Below are positions 9,081 through 18,285 of a stretch of DNA of 64,000 bases, one piece after another. This DNA comes from Bacteroidota bacterium (GTDB lineage: Bacteria; Bacteroidota; Ignavibacteria; UBA10030; UBA8401), in assembly GCA_030679145.1 (NCBI GenBank), contig JAUXTU010000036.1:150480-214479 (forward strand), in the 5' to 3' direction. The stretch's first letter is position 1; each line of letters begins with the position of its first letter. The notes beneath the pieces are model-generated. The model made no database searches and was not told the origin of the DNA. It saw nothing but the letters and a program-made list of their open reading frames with translations. The translations under genes and the position numbers were made by a program.

Positions 9081-9468
9081 TGTATATTTCTTTCAATCAG
9101 ACTTTCTTATCTGAAAATAATGATTTTTTCCTTGAACTGACACTGTTGTGTGGGGCTTTCGTTCACGGGCTCTTTAAACTTGTCGGTAAAATGGCTGTCC
9201 AACAAGCGTTCGTTTATTGCAAATAAAAGTAATTGTACGCTCAAGATTCTGAAAATTTCTGCATTAGAAACAATGAGACAAGATGCAATGTTTGCGTCTT
9301 CTGTGCAAAATATGCAGTGTCAATGAAATGGAATCATCTTTAGATCGCTGAATTCATCGATTCTATTTCTGGTATAGATGTTGCAGTAATACAGCTATCA
9401 CTCTCAGATTGCAGGAACATACGCTTGGGAAAAGATGGTTTTGCTTATTAACATTGAGAGGTGATATT
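9081..9468. other. Intergenic region without recognised gene
   Basis: These 388 bases separate divergent genes and must hold promoters for the ndh operon and for the Spy-like gene. I see no reading frame that looks real. A weak hairpin (AGATGCAA / TTGCGTCT) lies near 9280-9300. A ribosome-binding site, GAGAGGTG, stands before the ATG at 9469. Confidence 0.5.
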
Positions 9469-9834
9469 ATGAACTACCGCATTCTGTTATTGGTATTGGT
9501 TACTGTTACCTGTATTTCGTTCACCGCGGTTTCACAACCACGGGGCAATAGAGTTGAACTGCAGTTGAAACGAATACATGAAAAAGTTGAATTGACAAAA
9601 GAACAGACGATAAAAGTGAAAGATTTGTTGCAAAAAGCTCAGGATGAAATACGTGCACAATTTGAGAACAATGATGGAGATAGAGAAGCGAGGCGTGAAG
9701 CAATAATGAAACAGGCGGAAAAAACAGACAGTGAAATTATCAAGCTGTTGACAAAAGAACAAAGACCAAAATATAACGAGTATACAAAAGAACGACGAAA
9801 ACAAATGCAAGATCGAATGAGAGAACGACAATAA
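9469..9834 (+). CDS. Periplasmic Spy/CpxP-like helical protein
   Basis: The product has 121 residues from the ATG at 9469, chosen because GAGAGGTG precedes it and a signal peptide follows directly (ILLLVLVTVTCISFTAVSQ). The mature part is highly charged and helical, with two similar segments, VELTKEQTIKVKDLLQKA and IIKLLTKEQRPKYNEYTKE. This is the layout of Spy/CpxP-type periplasmic proteins or of small LTXXQ-like proteins. A chaperone or stress role would be inference only. The lipoprotein gene follows 34 bases later, probably in the same transcript. Confidence 0.65.
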   Translation: MNYRILLLVLVTVTCISFTAVSQPRGNRVELQLKRIHEKVELTKEQTIKVKDLLQKAQDEIRAQFENNDGDREARREAIMKQAEKTDSEIIKLLTKEQRPKYNEYTKERRKQMQDRMRERQ

Positions 9835-9868
9835 CCCTCATTCAATAAATAATTTATAAGGAGTACTA

Positions 9869-10753
9869 ATGAAACAACTAACAACATTTTGCATACTGTT
9901 GGTGATTACAGGAATTTTTCTAACAGGCTGCGATAAAAACGGAGTAGCATCAGAAGATTCGAGTGTGTTATACGAAGATGCTGCAGAATCAATCTCTGCG
10001 GCAATGGGAGATGAAAGCGGCGGCGCAATGGAAAGTTTTGTCGACATCTCTGCAGTTGCAGGAGAAAGTTCCGGCAGCAGAGCATTTTCAAAGATCAGCG
10101 GAGAAAACTCGGTGATGACCGTTGCAACTCCTCGGGTGTATGATGCAGCAACAGGCTGGTGGACTGTTACAATAGATCGTTCACGTACTGGAATTATTGT
10201 CAGTGCCTCCGTACAACGCGTCTATCAATATCAATTCCAAAAGAATGGTGTTGTTCAAAAAGACCGCATTACAGGAACAGATACAGCCAACACATTGAAA
10301 TTCAAAATTGTCAGCGGAAGCGGATTCTTTCGAAACCAACGTGTGCATCATAATCTTACTCAATTGCAAGGCGGATGGACGGCAACAAAGATTGACAACG
10401 ATACCGTTGTAATAAACTCCGACACAACATTTGTTCGCGCAGGTGTTGATTCGATCATCACGCGAAATATGATTCGCACATTTACGCATACAACCACGAT
10501 GGAATTCATCAACATTAAAGCATTACGATACAAACCGACCTTGACAGGTTGGAGGGATAATTTCCATAATGCAGTCAGCGGAACCGTTAATGGTACATTC
10601 AATGCTACCATCACATTTGAGCGTGGCACAGCGTATAAAGAACGAACGATCAATAAAACATTTACTGTTGATTTAGCAGCCGGAACAGGCTCGTTGACAA
10701 TCAACGGCGGCGGTAAATTTGGAATGGATCTTCACGAAGGCAAAAGAAAATAA
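9869..10753 (+). CDS. Unrecognised lipoprotein
   Basis: This 294-residue protein has lipoprotein signal MKQLTTFCILLVITGIFLTG followed by Cys21. The mature part is rich in Ser, Thr, Gly and beta-forming residues and shows no family I know. AGGAG lies at good spacing before the ATG. It follows the Spy-like gene and ends shortly before a nested hairpin. It is likely to sit at the outer or inner membrane facing the periplasm. Confidence 0.7.
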   Translation: MKQLTTFCILLVITGIFLTGCDKNGVASEDSSVLYEDAAESISAAMGDESGGAMESFVDISAVAGESSGSRAFSKISGENSVMTVATPRVYDAATGWWTVTIDRSRTGIIVSASVQRVYQYQFQKNGVVQKDRITGTDTANTLKFKIVSGSGFFRNQRVHHNLTQLQGGWTATKIDNDTVVINSDTTFVRAGVDSIITRNMIRTFTHTTTMEFINIKALRYKPTLTGWRDNFHNAVSGTVNGTFNATITFERGTAYKERTINKTFTVDLAAGTGSLTINGGGKFGMDLHEGKRK

Positions 10754-10772
10754 CCGCGGTAAGAATTTCTTC

Positions 10773-10826
10773 AAGGCGAGACAAGCCCGCCAACGGCGGG
10801 CAAGCAATTGTCCTCGCCTTTTTTTA
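10773..10826 (+). terminator. Nested hairpin terminator containing a GC-rich palindrome
   Basis: The outer stem AAGGCGAG (10773-10780) pairs with CTCGCCTT (10813-10820) and is followed by a run of T. Inside it sits a second perfect stem, GCCCGCC AAC GGCGGGC (10785-10801), which looks like a dispersed palindrome inserted into the loop. It closes the Spy-like/lipoprotein transcript. Confidence 0.75.
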
Positions 10827-10835
10827 TTTTCCACA

Positions 10836-11672
10836 ATGAAAATAATTTTCGCAGCAGTATGTATTGTCTCGCTATTACACTCTCAGCAGCTGCAGATAAT
10901 AAAAACCCCTTCTTCCGGAAAAAATGGAACTGAACTTGCAAAGGACTTTCTTTCGCTCGGCAGAATTGAACGAGAAAATTTGTTGTATGCGATCATACTT
11001 GAGGGGCAAATACCGAATTTTTTGCACACGTTAGTCTCCATCCAAACAACAGCAACTATCAATGAAAAAGAATATACACTTGAATATTTTGTTATCCCGG
11101 ATTATCTCTCCATTGGAAACGACGGTGATTATTTTTTGTGTCCAATGACGCCGCTGCTCGCGCAACGAATAGCAAACACATTGGATTGCATTCTGCCAAC
11201 AAAAAAAATGGTTGATCAGATATATACAACGGCTGTTGTAAAACTCTCTCCGCAGCCAATACCACCCGATTCACTGATGACAACGGTGTCACGATTCATT
11301 CAGCATAATGACTCAGTTCAATTGCTTCGTAAGACATTGGTTGATCGTTTTCCGTTAGGATCACTAGTCGCGGGAACAAAAAAAGATATTATCATCCATC
11401 AAAAGATCTATTCTGAATTAAAACCGAACAGACCAAAACCGGTTGTTATTTATGGATGGCACAAATTGAACGGCGAAGCGATCCAGCCGCCGAATAATTG
11501 GCATCAGGAAACATACGTAGATTATAGTCATGGAGTTCGATTGGTGCAGAAAATGGGAAAGATCAACGGCGCGGATATTTCACTGGTTGATATTCTTCAG
11601 GATGAAACGTACCATGTTCTTATTTCCGATACAGTATTGGTGAAACCGTATTATAATATTCCCGATCAATAA
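10836..11672 (+). CDS. Unrecognised secreted protein
   Basis: The product has 278 residues from the ATG at 10836, which begins a signal peptide (MKIIFAAVCIVSLLHSQQ). Starting earlier, at 10719, would run the gene through the terminator hairpin and is rejected. The mature part contains TYVDYSHGVRLVQKMGKING near the C-terminus and a Pro-rich stretch near residue 160. I recognise no catalytic motif. The PQQ-type dehydrogenase gene starts 17 bases after its stop, so the two may share a transcript. Confidence 0.65.
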   Translation: MKIIFAAVCIVSLLHSQQLQIIKTPSSGKNGTELAKDFLSLGRIERENLLYAIILEGQIPNFLHTLVSIQTTATINEKEYTLEYFVIPDYLSIGNDGDYFLCPMTPLLAQRIANTLDCILPTKKMVDQIYTTAVVKLSPQPIPPDSLMTTVSRFIQHNDSVQLLRKTLVDRFPLGSLVAGTKKDIIIHQKIYSELKPNRPKPVVIYGWHKLNGEAIQPPNNWHQETYVDYSHGVRLVQKMGKINGADISLVDILQDETYHVLISDTVLVKPYYNIPDQ

Positions 11673-11689
11673 ACACTAAGGAATACAGT

Positions 11690-12946
11690 ATGAAGTATAT
11701 TTGTATGTTTGCTGCTCTTTCTCTGGTTTTACTCTCACAGTGTACCGCTCAAACACTCCCAACGACAGTTCACATGACACCGATTGCCGACCTAGCATTA
11801 CAATCGAAAAAAATAATCGTTCCGGAAAAATATAAACAGGAATTTTCGGAGAATCTTTCGCTTTCCGTTCCCCAAGGATACGAAGTAAAAGTATTTCATG
11901 TCGGCGGACTTTCAAAACCAAGATTCTTTGCATGGAGTCCGGACAGTGTTCTTCATGTTGCAGATAAAAACGAAGGAACGATCATTGCACTTCCCGATAA
12001 AAATCATGATGGAGTTGCAGATGAAGCCATTGTTGTTGCTTCCGGTTTTAGCAAATCTCACGATATGAAATTCTACAACGGCGCATTATATGTTGCCGAA
12101 GAAACCAAAGTGACAAAATGCATTGATCAAGACGGTGATGGAATTTATGAAACGAAATCCACATTTATCACCATGGTGAAAGGAGGACAACAAGGGGGCG
12201 GAGGACACGATACGCGAACAATAGTTTTCGATCCGACAAAGAAAAAAATGTATCTCTCAATTGGTTCAATGTGCAACGCTTGTCGTGAAGAACACCGTGC
12301 GATCATAGAAGAGTGGAATGATGACGGCACAGGGCGAAAAGTTTTTGCGACAGGTTGCCGCAATGCTATTGGAATGACATTGCATAATGGAAAATTATGG
12401 GCTACCAATAACGGATTCGATTGGCAGGGAGATGATATTCCGCCGGAATGGATCGATATTGTGCGTGACGGAGGTTTCTACGGTTATCCGTACGCGTATG
12501 CGCATGGTATATGGGTTGATTTTAATGTGAACAGTGATTACCGGAGTCTGCTACCGTTGAATGCCGATGACAGCGCAAAAGTGCGGTCAATGAAACAACC
12601 CGCAGCATTAGTTCAGGCGCACAGTGCACCGATGGCGATCGAGTTTTCGAATGCATCGTTTCAACCGAATTTTCGTCATGGGGCTTTTGTTGCGTTTCGC
12701 GGATCGTGGAACAGATCGACAGCAACGGGATTCAAGATCGTCTATCTTGATTTTGATGATGCGAACGATTCAACGGCAAACTCTGTCGCAGATTTTGTTC
12801 GAGGATTTCTTGTTGATCCTTCAACAAGAAAAGTATGGGGAAGACCCGTAGGGCTTGAGACCGATATGCGCGGTAATCTCTATATCAGTTCCGATGATAT
12901 TACAGAATGTATTCTTATTGTTTCACCGGTTAAGAATAAAAATTGA
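11690..12946 (+). CDS. Secreted PQQ-dependent sugar dehydrogenase-like beta-propeller
   Basis: The 418-residue protein has a signal peptide ending near TAQ (residues 19-21). The body shows the glucose/sorbosone dehydrogenase pattern: PQGYEVKVFHVGGLSKPRF, repeated DKNHDGVADE and DQDGDGIYE loops that may bind calcium, GCRNAIGMTLHNGKLWATNN, and GRPVGLETDMRGNLYISSDD at the end. Such propellers oxidise sugars in the periplasm using PQQ, although many relatives are uncharacterised. No haem motif is present. It lies 17 bases after the unrecognised secreted gene. Confidence 0.82.
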   Translation: MKYICMFAALSLVLLSQCTAQTLPTTVHMTPIADLALQSKKIIVPEKYKQEFSENLSLSVPQGYEVKVFHVGGLSKPRFFAWSPDSVLHVADKNEGTIIALPDKNHDGVADEAIVVASGFSKSHDMKFYNGALYVAEETKVTKCIDQDGDGIYETKSTFITMVKGGQQGGGGHDTRTIVFDPTKKKMYLSIGSMCNACREEHRAIIEEWNDDGTGRKVFATGCRNAIGMTLHNGKLWATNNGFDWQGDDIPPEWIDIVRDGGFYGYPYAYAHGIWVDFNVNSDYRSLLPLNADDSAKVRSMKQPAALVQAHSAPMAIEFSNASFQPNFRHGAFVAFRGSWNRSTATGFKIVYLDFDDANDSTANSVADFVRGFLVDPSTRKVWGRPVGLETDMRGNLYISSDDITECILIVSPVKNKN

Positions 12947-12957
12947 TAAATATTTTT

Positions 12958-12992
12958 ACCGTTTCCTCAAAAATTCCGTTACAGGAAACGGT
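12958..12992. terminator. Hairpin between convergent genes
   Basis: ACCGTTTCC (12958-12966) pairs perfectly with GGAAACGGT (12984-12992). The hairpin lies between the convergent sugar dehydrogenase and PLP-enzyme genes. The T run on either side is weak, so its use as an intrinsic terminator is uncertain. Confidence 0.5.
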
Positions 12993-13003
12993 AATTTAAT
13001 AAT

Positions 13004-14320
13004 TTACACCGTCTGTACTTCCGATGACGTAAGATCATAGATGTCAATTCCTTCTTCAACACCAACGCTTACGTGATCCAGTGCTTGGCGAATATCTTCG
13101 ATCAGGTCGTCGTAATGTTCAACACCAACGGAGAGACGGATCAATTTATCACTGATACCGAGAATCTTCTTTTCCTCATCATCAACATCGCAATGAGTCA
13201 TTGTTGCGGGATGTTCGATAAGACTTTCCGTACTTCCCAAACTAACAGCAAGATGGATCAATTTCAAATGATTCAGGAATTGGAATGCCTCTACTTCGCC
13301 CCCTTTAATATCGAATGAAAGCATTGCGCCGCCGGAGAGACACTGTTTTGTAAAAATATTGTATTGCACCGGATTCGATTCGTTTAAGAATCCGAGATAA
13401 TATGTTTTTTCAATTTTCGGATGTAGTTCTAAAAATTCCGCAACTTTTTTGGCATTGCGTGCCTGCATATCCATTCGTGCTTTTAATGTTTCGAGACTTC
13501 GGAGCAGAAGCCAGCCGGTCCATGGTCCCGCCATATTTCCTAAAAATGTGCGAAGCGTCTTCACTCGTTTGATCAATGTTTTATTTCCAAGCACTGCACC
13601 GGCAATAACATCGCTGTGTCCGCCGATATATTTTGTTGCTGAATAGAGAACAAGATCTGCACCGAACTTTAACGGATGCTGCCAGAGCGGACCAAAATAT
13701 GTATTGTCAACCGCAACTAAAATCTCTTTTTCCGATGTTGAAAAATATTTCGCAACAGATTTACAATCCTCAATATCGATCAAATCGTTTGTTGGATTAG
13801 CCGGTGTTTCAATATACACCAACGCAAGCTTGTCAGCTTTGCCGGTCTTCTTTACGATCTCAATTATTTCTTCTTTTGTCTGTCCTGTTCTGAAATACAC
13901 GCCGTGGATCCCGAATTTGGTCAGCGTCGTTTTTATAAAATGTTCCGATCCTCCGTACAGCGGAAGCGAATAGAGAAGCAGATCTCCCGGTTTGAGAAAC
14001 TCCAGAAGCACCGTTGACACAGCAGACATTCCGCTTTCGAACACAGCACACTCTTCTGCACCGTCCCACAGTGTAAGACGATTCTCTAAAATTTCAAGAT
14101 CGGGATTGTTCAACCGGCTATAGATGAGACCGAGTTTTTCATTCGAACGCTGTTCACGTTTGCCGTAAGCAACTTCAAAGAATGCTTTTCCTTCTTCAGC
14201 AGATTTAAAAACAAATGTTGACGTTTGGAAGATTGGACATTTGATTGCGCCTTCTGACCATTGGGGATTGTAACCGTAAGACATCATCAGGCTTTCGGGG
14301 TGCATCGACTTGTTTTCCAT
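13004..14320 (-). CDS. PLP-dependent Cys/Met metabolism enzyme (gamma-synthase/gamma-lyase family)
   Basis: The 438-residue protein contains the family landmarks: IYSRLNNPDLEILENRL, FESGMSAVSTVLLEF, YIETPANPTNDLIDI and VLYSATKYIGGHSDVIAGAV, whose lysine binds PLP, then VSLGSTESLIEHPATMTH. Members include cystathionine gamma-synthase, cystathionine gamma-lyase and methionine gamma-lyase. The exact reaction cannot be settled from motifs. Length is slightly above the usual size because of an insert after residue 50. It stands alone, with a 239-base gap to the divergent aminopeptidase gene. Confidence 0.88.
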   Translation of the reverse strand: MENKSMHPESLMMSYGYNPQWSEGAIKCPIFQTSTFVFKSAEEGKAFFEVAYGKREQRSNEKLGLIYSRLNNPDLEILENRLTLWDGAEECAVFESGMSAVSTVLLEFLKPGDLLLYSLPLYGGSEHFIKTTLTKFGIHGVYFRTGQTKEEIIEIVKKTGKADKLALVYIETPANPTNDLIDIEDCKSVAKYFSTSEKEILVAVDNTYFGPLWQHPLKFGADLVLYSATKYIGGHSDVIAGAVLGNKTLIKRVKTLRTFLGNMAGPWTGWLLLRSLETLKARMDMQARNAKKVAEFLELHPKIEKTYYLGFLNESNPVQYNIFTKQCLSGGAMLSFDIKGGEVEAFQFLNHLKLIHLAVSLGSTESLIEHPATMTHCDVDDEEKKILGISDKLIRLSVGVEHYDDLIEDIRQALDHVSVGVEEGIDIYDLTSSEVQTV

Positions 14321-14559
14321 AGTGTAATTCCAAATTTGTTTACTGAAAAGAACGGCAAATGGTGAATTATCCGTTAGTAAAGTACCTCCGGAAATTTAGT
14401 GAAGCAAGACAGAAATGCTATTTTTATTGAGATAAAAGAGATATTTGTCCGAATTTGCCGCCCTGCAAAAATCCTTAACAATTATCTTGAAAATATCGGA
14501 TCATATTCTTCATTTCAGATTTTCGTCGTATATTGTTCTCACAATTTTTAGGAGAAATA

Positions 14560-15990
14560 ATGAGAAAGATTTTATTGACCGTCATTTGTTTGGTATCCTT
14601 GGCTTCAGCCCAACAAGATCCAATGCTTAAATATCTTCAATACGATATGGACATGATCTCACCGGCGACCTATAAAGCGCGAAGAGATTCTGTGATGAAG
14701 ATGATCGGTCAAGATGCCGCTGCAATTTTTTATTCCGCTCCGGAACGGATGAGGAATGCCGATGTTGACTATCTATACCGCCAGTCCGATAATTTCTATT
14801 ATCTCACAGGATTCACAGAACCGAATGCGATCTTGATCCTTTCTCCGAAAGGGGTTAAAATAAAGATCACTGATTCAACATCACAAATAGTGAACGAAGC
14901 ATTGTTCGTTCAAGAGAAAAATCCATTGGCAGAAACATGGACAGGACGGCGTTACGGAACGGTAGGTGCAACGAAACTTATTGGAATGCAATTCGCATTG
15001 ACAAATGATAAATTTAAATCAGCATTTTCTGCTACCATGTTTTCGGGGATCAAATATTTGTACGCTCCATCCATCACTTCCGATGTCAGCGGAGAGATAC
15101 GCAATCTGCTTTCGCCGCTTCAAAATTGGATCGATAATGTAAAAGTGAGGAATTCAAAAGTAGAATTGCGCGACCCCAGTGCGATGGTGCATACAATGCG
15201 CATCATCAAATCGGCTGAAGAGATCGAGATGCTGAAGAAGGCATCAGAGATCAGTGTTACAGCACATAACCAAGCGATGATGTCTGTTGAGCCGGGAATG
15301 TTTGAGTATGAACTTCAAGCGTTATATGAGTACTCATTTCTACGGCAGGGGGCGGAATACACCGGATATCCCTGCATCAACGGTGCGGGGGAAAATTCCG
15401 TGATCCTCCATTACAACACAAACAGAAAAAAGATCAACAACGGCGATCTTGTGCTTTCGGATTGTGCAGCTGAATATAGAGGATATTCCAGCGATGTTAC
15501 GCGGACATATCCGGCGAACGGAAAATTCACAAAAGATCAAAAAGAAATTTATCAGATCGTGCTGAATGCTCAAAAAGCGGCGATTGCAAAAATGAAACCC
15601 GATGTTGCATGGAAGGAAGTTACTGCGGTTGCCGATTCAATTATTGAAAATGGATTGTTTGCGCTTGGTATCATCAACGCAAAAGATGGAAAGCAGTTCA
15701 AAAAATTCTACAATCATGGCCTCGGTCATCCGGTTGGATTGAATGTTCATGATGTTGGGCAAAGTACGTTGGCTGCGGGAATGTTATATACTGTTGAGCC
15801 AGGGATTTATATTCCGGAAACAAGCCAAAGCGTTGATCCGAAATATTTCAACATTGGTGCTCGAATAGAAGATGTTATTCTTGTAACCGAAACAGGAAAT
15901 AAAAATCTCTCCGAAGGTGCGCCAAGAGAGGTCAACGAAATAGAATCGTTGATGAAGAAAAAAGGAATTGGGAATCAGCCGTTGAAATAA
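14560..15990 (+). CDS. pepP: Secreted aminopeptidase P (Xaa-Pro aminopeptidase, M24B)
   Basis: The product has 476 residues from the ATG at 14560. The start was chosen because AGGAG sits 5-10 bases upstream and a signal peptide follows (MRKILLTVICLVSLASAQ). The N-terminal domain resembles aminopeptidase P (DYLYRQSDNFYYLTGFTEPN). The catalytic domain keeps the metal ligands: two Asp in SDCAAEYRGYSSDVTRTYPA, His in HGLGHPVGLNVHDVG, Glu in YTVEPGIYIPE and Glu in GARIEDVILVTE. It removes the N-terminal residue before proline. The signal peptide predicts a periplasmic or exported enzyme, unlike cytoplasmic PepP. Confidence 0.9.
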   Translation: MRKILLTVICLVSLASAQQDPMLKYLQYDMDMISPATYKARRDSVMKMIGQDAAAIFYSAPERMRNADVDYLYRQSDNFYYLTGFTEPNAILILSPKGVKIKITDSTSQIVNEALFVQEKNPLAETWTGRRYGTVGATKLIGMQFALTNDKFKSAFSATMFSGIKYLYAPSITSDVSGEIRNLLSPLQNWIDNVKVRNSKVELRDPSAMVHTMRIIKSAEEIEMLKKASEISVTAHNQAMMSVEPGMFEYELQALYEYSFLRQGAEYTGYPCINGAGENSVILHYNTNRKKINNGDLVLSDCAAEYRGYSSDVTRTYPANGKFTKDQKEIYQIVLNAQKAAIAKMKPDVAWKEVTAVADSIIENGLFALGIINAKDGKQFKKFYNHGLGHPVGLNVHDVGQSTLAAGMLYTVEPGIYIPETSQSVDPKYFNIGARIEDVILVTETGNKNLSEGAPREVNEIESLMKKKGIGNQPLK

Positions 15991-16022
15991 ATCTTATCTA
16001 TCAAAGTAAGTGAAAAAAGAAT

Positions 16023-16094
16023 ACCACAAAGACACTAAGGCACAAAGATATTTTAAAATTACATCTAACCTTAGTGTCTTTGTGACTTTGTGGT
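16023..16094. repeat. Imperfect long inverted repeat (CACAAAGACACTAAG family)
   Basis: ACCACAAAGACACTAAGG (16023-16040) is mirrored by CCTTAGTGTCTTTGTG and further by CTTTGTGGT (16069-16094). It lies between the convergent pepP and ada genes. The arms are close to a dispersed repeat type, and a related GC-variant occurs at 23459-23537. Confidence 0.65.
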
Positions 16095-16122
16095 TAAAAA
16101 TCTTCTTTTTGCAAAAATTCAA

Positions 16123-17163
16123 TTATTTATTCTTTTTCTCAAAATCCAGCAGCCATTTTTTTCTCCACAACCCTCCGCCATATCCGGTTAACGTTCCATC
16201 AGAACCGATCACACGATGACACGGAATCACGATCGAAATTCGATTGAATCCGTTTGCATTGGCAACTGCGCGCACTGCTTTTGCATTCTTCATCCGTTCC
16301 GCCTGCTGTTTATATGAAACAGTATCTCCGTACGGAATCTTGTGTAATTGATTCCATACCGCCTGCTGAAATTCTGTTGCCGGAGTAACTAACGGAACAT
16401 CGAACTCTTTTCGCTTTCCGTCAAAATATTCCGCAAGCTGCTTCTGAATTTTTTCAAGATGTTTGTTGGTGCCGAACAAGATCGTTCCGTTCAATCGTTT
16501 ACGGATGTCGCGGAGTTCAAATTCCAACATTCGTCGGTCGGTGTATTCCAGCAGACACACACCTTCTTCTGTTGCACATGCGAACATAGGTCCGAGCGGT
16601 GTTGGGAAGCGGGTGATGGTAATGATCGTTGTCGCCGAATGATCCGATGGTTTTTTTCCGATCAATGACCGAAATGCATCGCTGAATCCGCTGAGCGATT
16701 CGTAGCCGGTATCATACGCCGCGGATGAGACTGTTTCGCCTTCCGATAATTTTTTGAACGCGCTGTTGATCCGCATCATGCGCTGGTAGGCGTGGAATGT
16801 GATTCCGTGATTCTTTTTGAACCATCGGCGGATGCGGTTCGGTTCGATCTGTAACGACCGCAGATCGCCGTCCTTCACTTTTTCCAGCGGATTGTCCGTG
16901 ATGCGAGCAATGATTTTCTTTATTTCTGCAGGATAATCTCCGGCGATGGTCATTGGCGAGCAGACTTTGCAGGGACGATAACCATGAAGGATCGCATCTT
17001 TTTGCGAATGGAAATATTCCACATTTTCCCGCTTCGGCTTTCGTGCGGTGCAGGTGGGGCGGCAAAAAATACCGGTGGTTTTGATCGCGGCGAAGAACGT
17101 TCCTTCAAACGAGCTGTCTTTGCGGAGCAGGGCGTTATACATTGTATCGGCTGAGAGTGTCAT
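16123..17163 (-). CDS. ada: Ada: methylated-DNA repair methyltransferase and transcription activator
   Basis: The 346-residue protein has all three Ada parts. The N-terminal zinc domain carries C34, C38, C65 and C68 (GIFCRPTCTARKP, YRPCKVCSP), where Cys38 accepts methyl from phosphotriesters. An AraC-type helix-turn-helix follows (about 85-180, RIRRWFKKNHGITFHAYQRM). The O6-methylguanine methyltransferase domain ends with IVIPCHRVIGSDGTLTGYGG, where Cys315 is the acceptor. In the family, methylated Ada activates its own gene and other alkylation-repair genes. It stands alone, next to the AT-rich island. Confidence 0.95.
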   Translation of the reverse strand: MTLSADTMYNALLRKDSSFEGTFFAAIKTTGIFCRPTCTARKPKRENVEYFHSQKDAILHGYRPCKVCSPMTIAGDYPAEIKKIIARITDNPLEKVKDGDLRSLQIEPNRIRRWFKKNHGITFHAYQRMMRINSAFKKLSEGETVSSAAYDTGYESLSGFSDAFRSLIGKKPSDHSATTIITITRFPTPLGPMFACATEEGVCLLEYTDRRMLEFELRDIRKRLNGTILFGTNKHLEKIQKQLAEYFDGKRKEFDVPLVTPATEFQQAVWNQLHKIPYGDTVSYKQQAERMKNAKAVRAVANANGFNRISIVIPCHRVIGSDGTLTGYGGGLWRKKWLLDFEKKNK

Positions 17164-17384
17164 AATTTTTTATTGCAAGATACAACGAACCGCAACGGTG
17201 TTACAACCGAAAAATTGACAGGGAATTTTTGATGTAAACGATAGTCTCTAATTAAAGTAAAAACGATAATAATTTGTATTAAATATAAGAAATTATGGCA
17301 ATTGCGATAGGGGGTTAAAAAAGGTATATTTTAAGAGGATATATAGTTCCATCTTTTTTTAATTTTTGATTATTATTTTGTGAT

Positions 17385-18266
17385 ATGTTTACTCGTAGAA
17401 AAATATTACTTGCAATTTTAGAAACAAGCGGTGGCGAATTAAACAATACCGATATGGAAAAGTTGTTGTTTGTTTACTGTAATGAATACAAGAAAAATCA
17501 CTTTGATTTCTTTCCATACAAGTTTGGTTGTTTTAGTTTTCTTTCCTACCAAGATAAACGGGTTTTGACACAGCAAGGATTTCTTGCGGATAGTGATAAT
17601 TTCAAATTAAAGAAACGACAAAACTATCTTAATATCGTTGAAGGAGACGAGCGAAAGAATATCGAAGAATTTGCTAAACGAAGAAAGAACCTTCGAGGGA
17701 AAAATCTTATTCGTTATGTTTATGTAAACTATCCTTATTTTGCAATTCGTAGTGAAATAAAAGAAGAAATACTTCAGTCAAACGAACTTGATGCTGTAAA
17801 ATCTTCGATGAATAGTGATACAAGTATTTGTTTGATGACTATTGGGTATGAAGGACTTACGATAGATTCCTATATCAATAAACTAATCCAGAATAACGTA
17901 GCTCTTGTTGTTGATGTGCGGAGAAATCCTCTTTCGATGAAATATGGATTCAGTAAAACACGCTTCCGGAATTACCTTGAACGTGCAGGGATACGATATG
18001 AACATATTCCAGCATTGGGCATAGAATCATCTCAGAGAAAAAACCTTGAAACCGAGAAAGATTACAAAGCTCTTTTCAAAAAATATAAATCTCAATCGCT
18101 CCCAAAATGCCACGAAGAATTGGACCGAATTGAAAACCTCGTAATGATACATCGTCGTGTTGCATTAACCTGCTTTGAAGCTGAGGCTCATTCGTGTCAC
18201 CGCCATAAAATTATTGAATATCTTCAATCTGATAGGAACTGGAGTATTCAGATCAAACATATCTAG
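17385..18266 (+). CDS. DUF488 protein with a SocA/Panacea-like N-terminal extension
   Basis: This is a 293-residue protein. Residues 150-293 are a DUF488 domain: TIGYEGLTIDSYINKL (152-167), VVDVRRNPLSMKYGFSKT (175-192), YEHIPALGI, and ALTCFEAEAHSCHRHKI with C263, C271 and H272. Residues 1-120 look like the DUF4065 (SocA/Panacea) fold: ILLAILETSGGELNNTDMEK, LLFVYCNEY, then FFPYKFGCFSF. That assignment is inference from pattern only. DUF488 has no settled biochemistry, though its Cys/His/Arg pattern suggests nucleic-acid or nucleotide chemistry. It is the first gene of an AT-rich block that ends in Shedu, and the next gene follows after 19 bases. Confidence 0.78.
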   Translation: MFTRRKILLAILETSGGELNNTDMEKLLFVYCNEYKKNHFDFFPYKFGCFSFLSYQDKRVLTQQGFLADSDNFKLKKRQNYLNIVEGDERKNIEEFAKRRKNLRGKNLIRYVYVNYPYFAIRSEIKEEILQSNELDAVKSSMNSDTSICLMTIGYEGLTIDSYINKLIQNNVALVVDVRRNPLSMKYGFSKTRFRNYLERAGIRYEHIPALGIESSQRKNLETEKDYKALFKKYKSQSLPKCHEELDRIENLVMIHRRVALTCFEAEAHSCHRHKIIEYLQSDRNWSIQIKHI

Positions 18267-18285
18267 CACCTTCTAATGGGGACTT

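Noticed and set aside
9280-9300. Hairpin AGATGCAA / TTGCGTCT as a small RNA
   Set aside because: The stem is short and imperfect, with no promoter or terminator in reach.
10719-10835. Upstream start for the unrecognised secreted gene
   Set aside because: It would run through the nested terminator hairpin and hide the signal peptide that begins at 10836.
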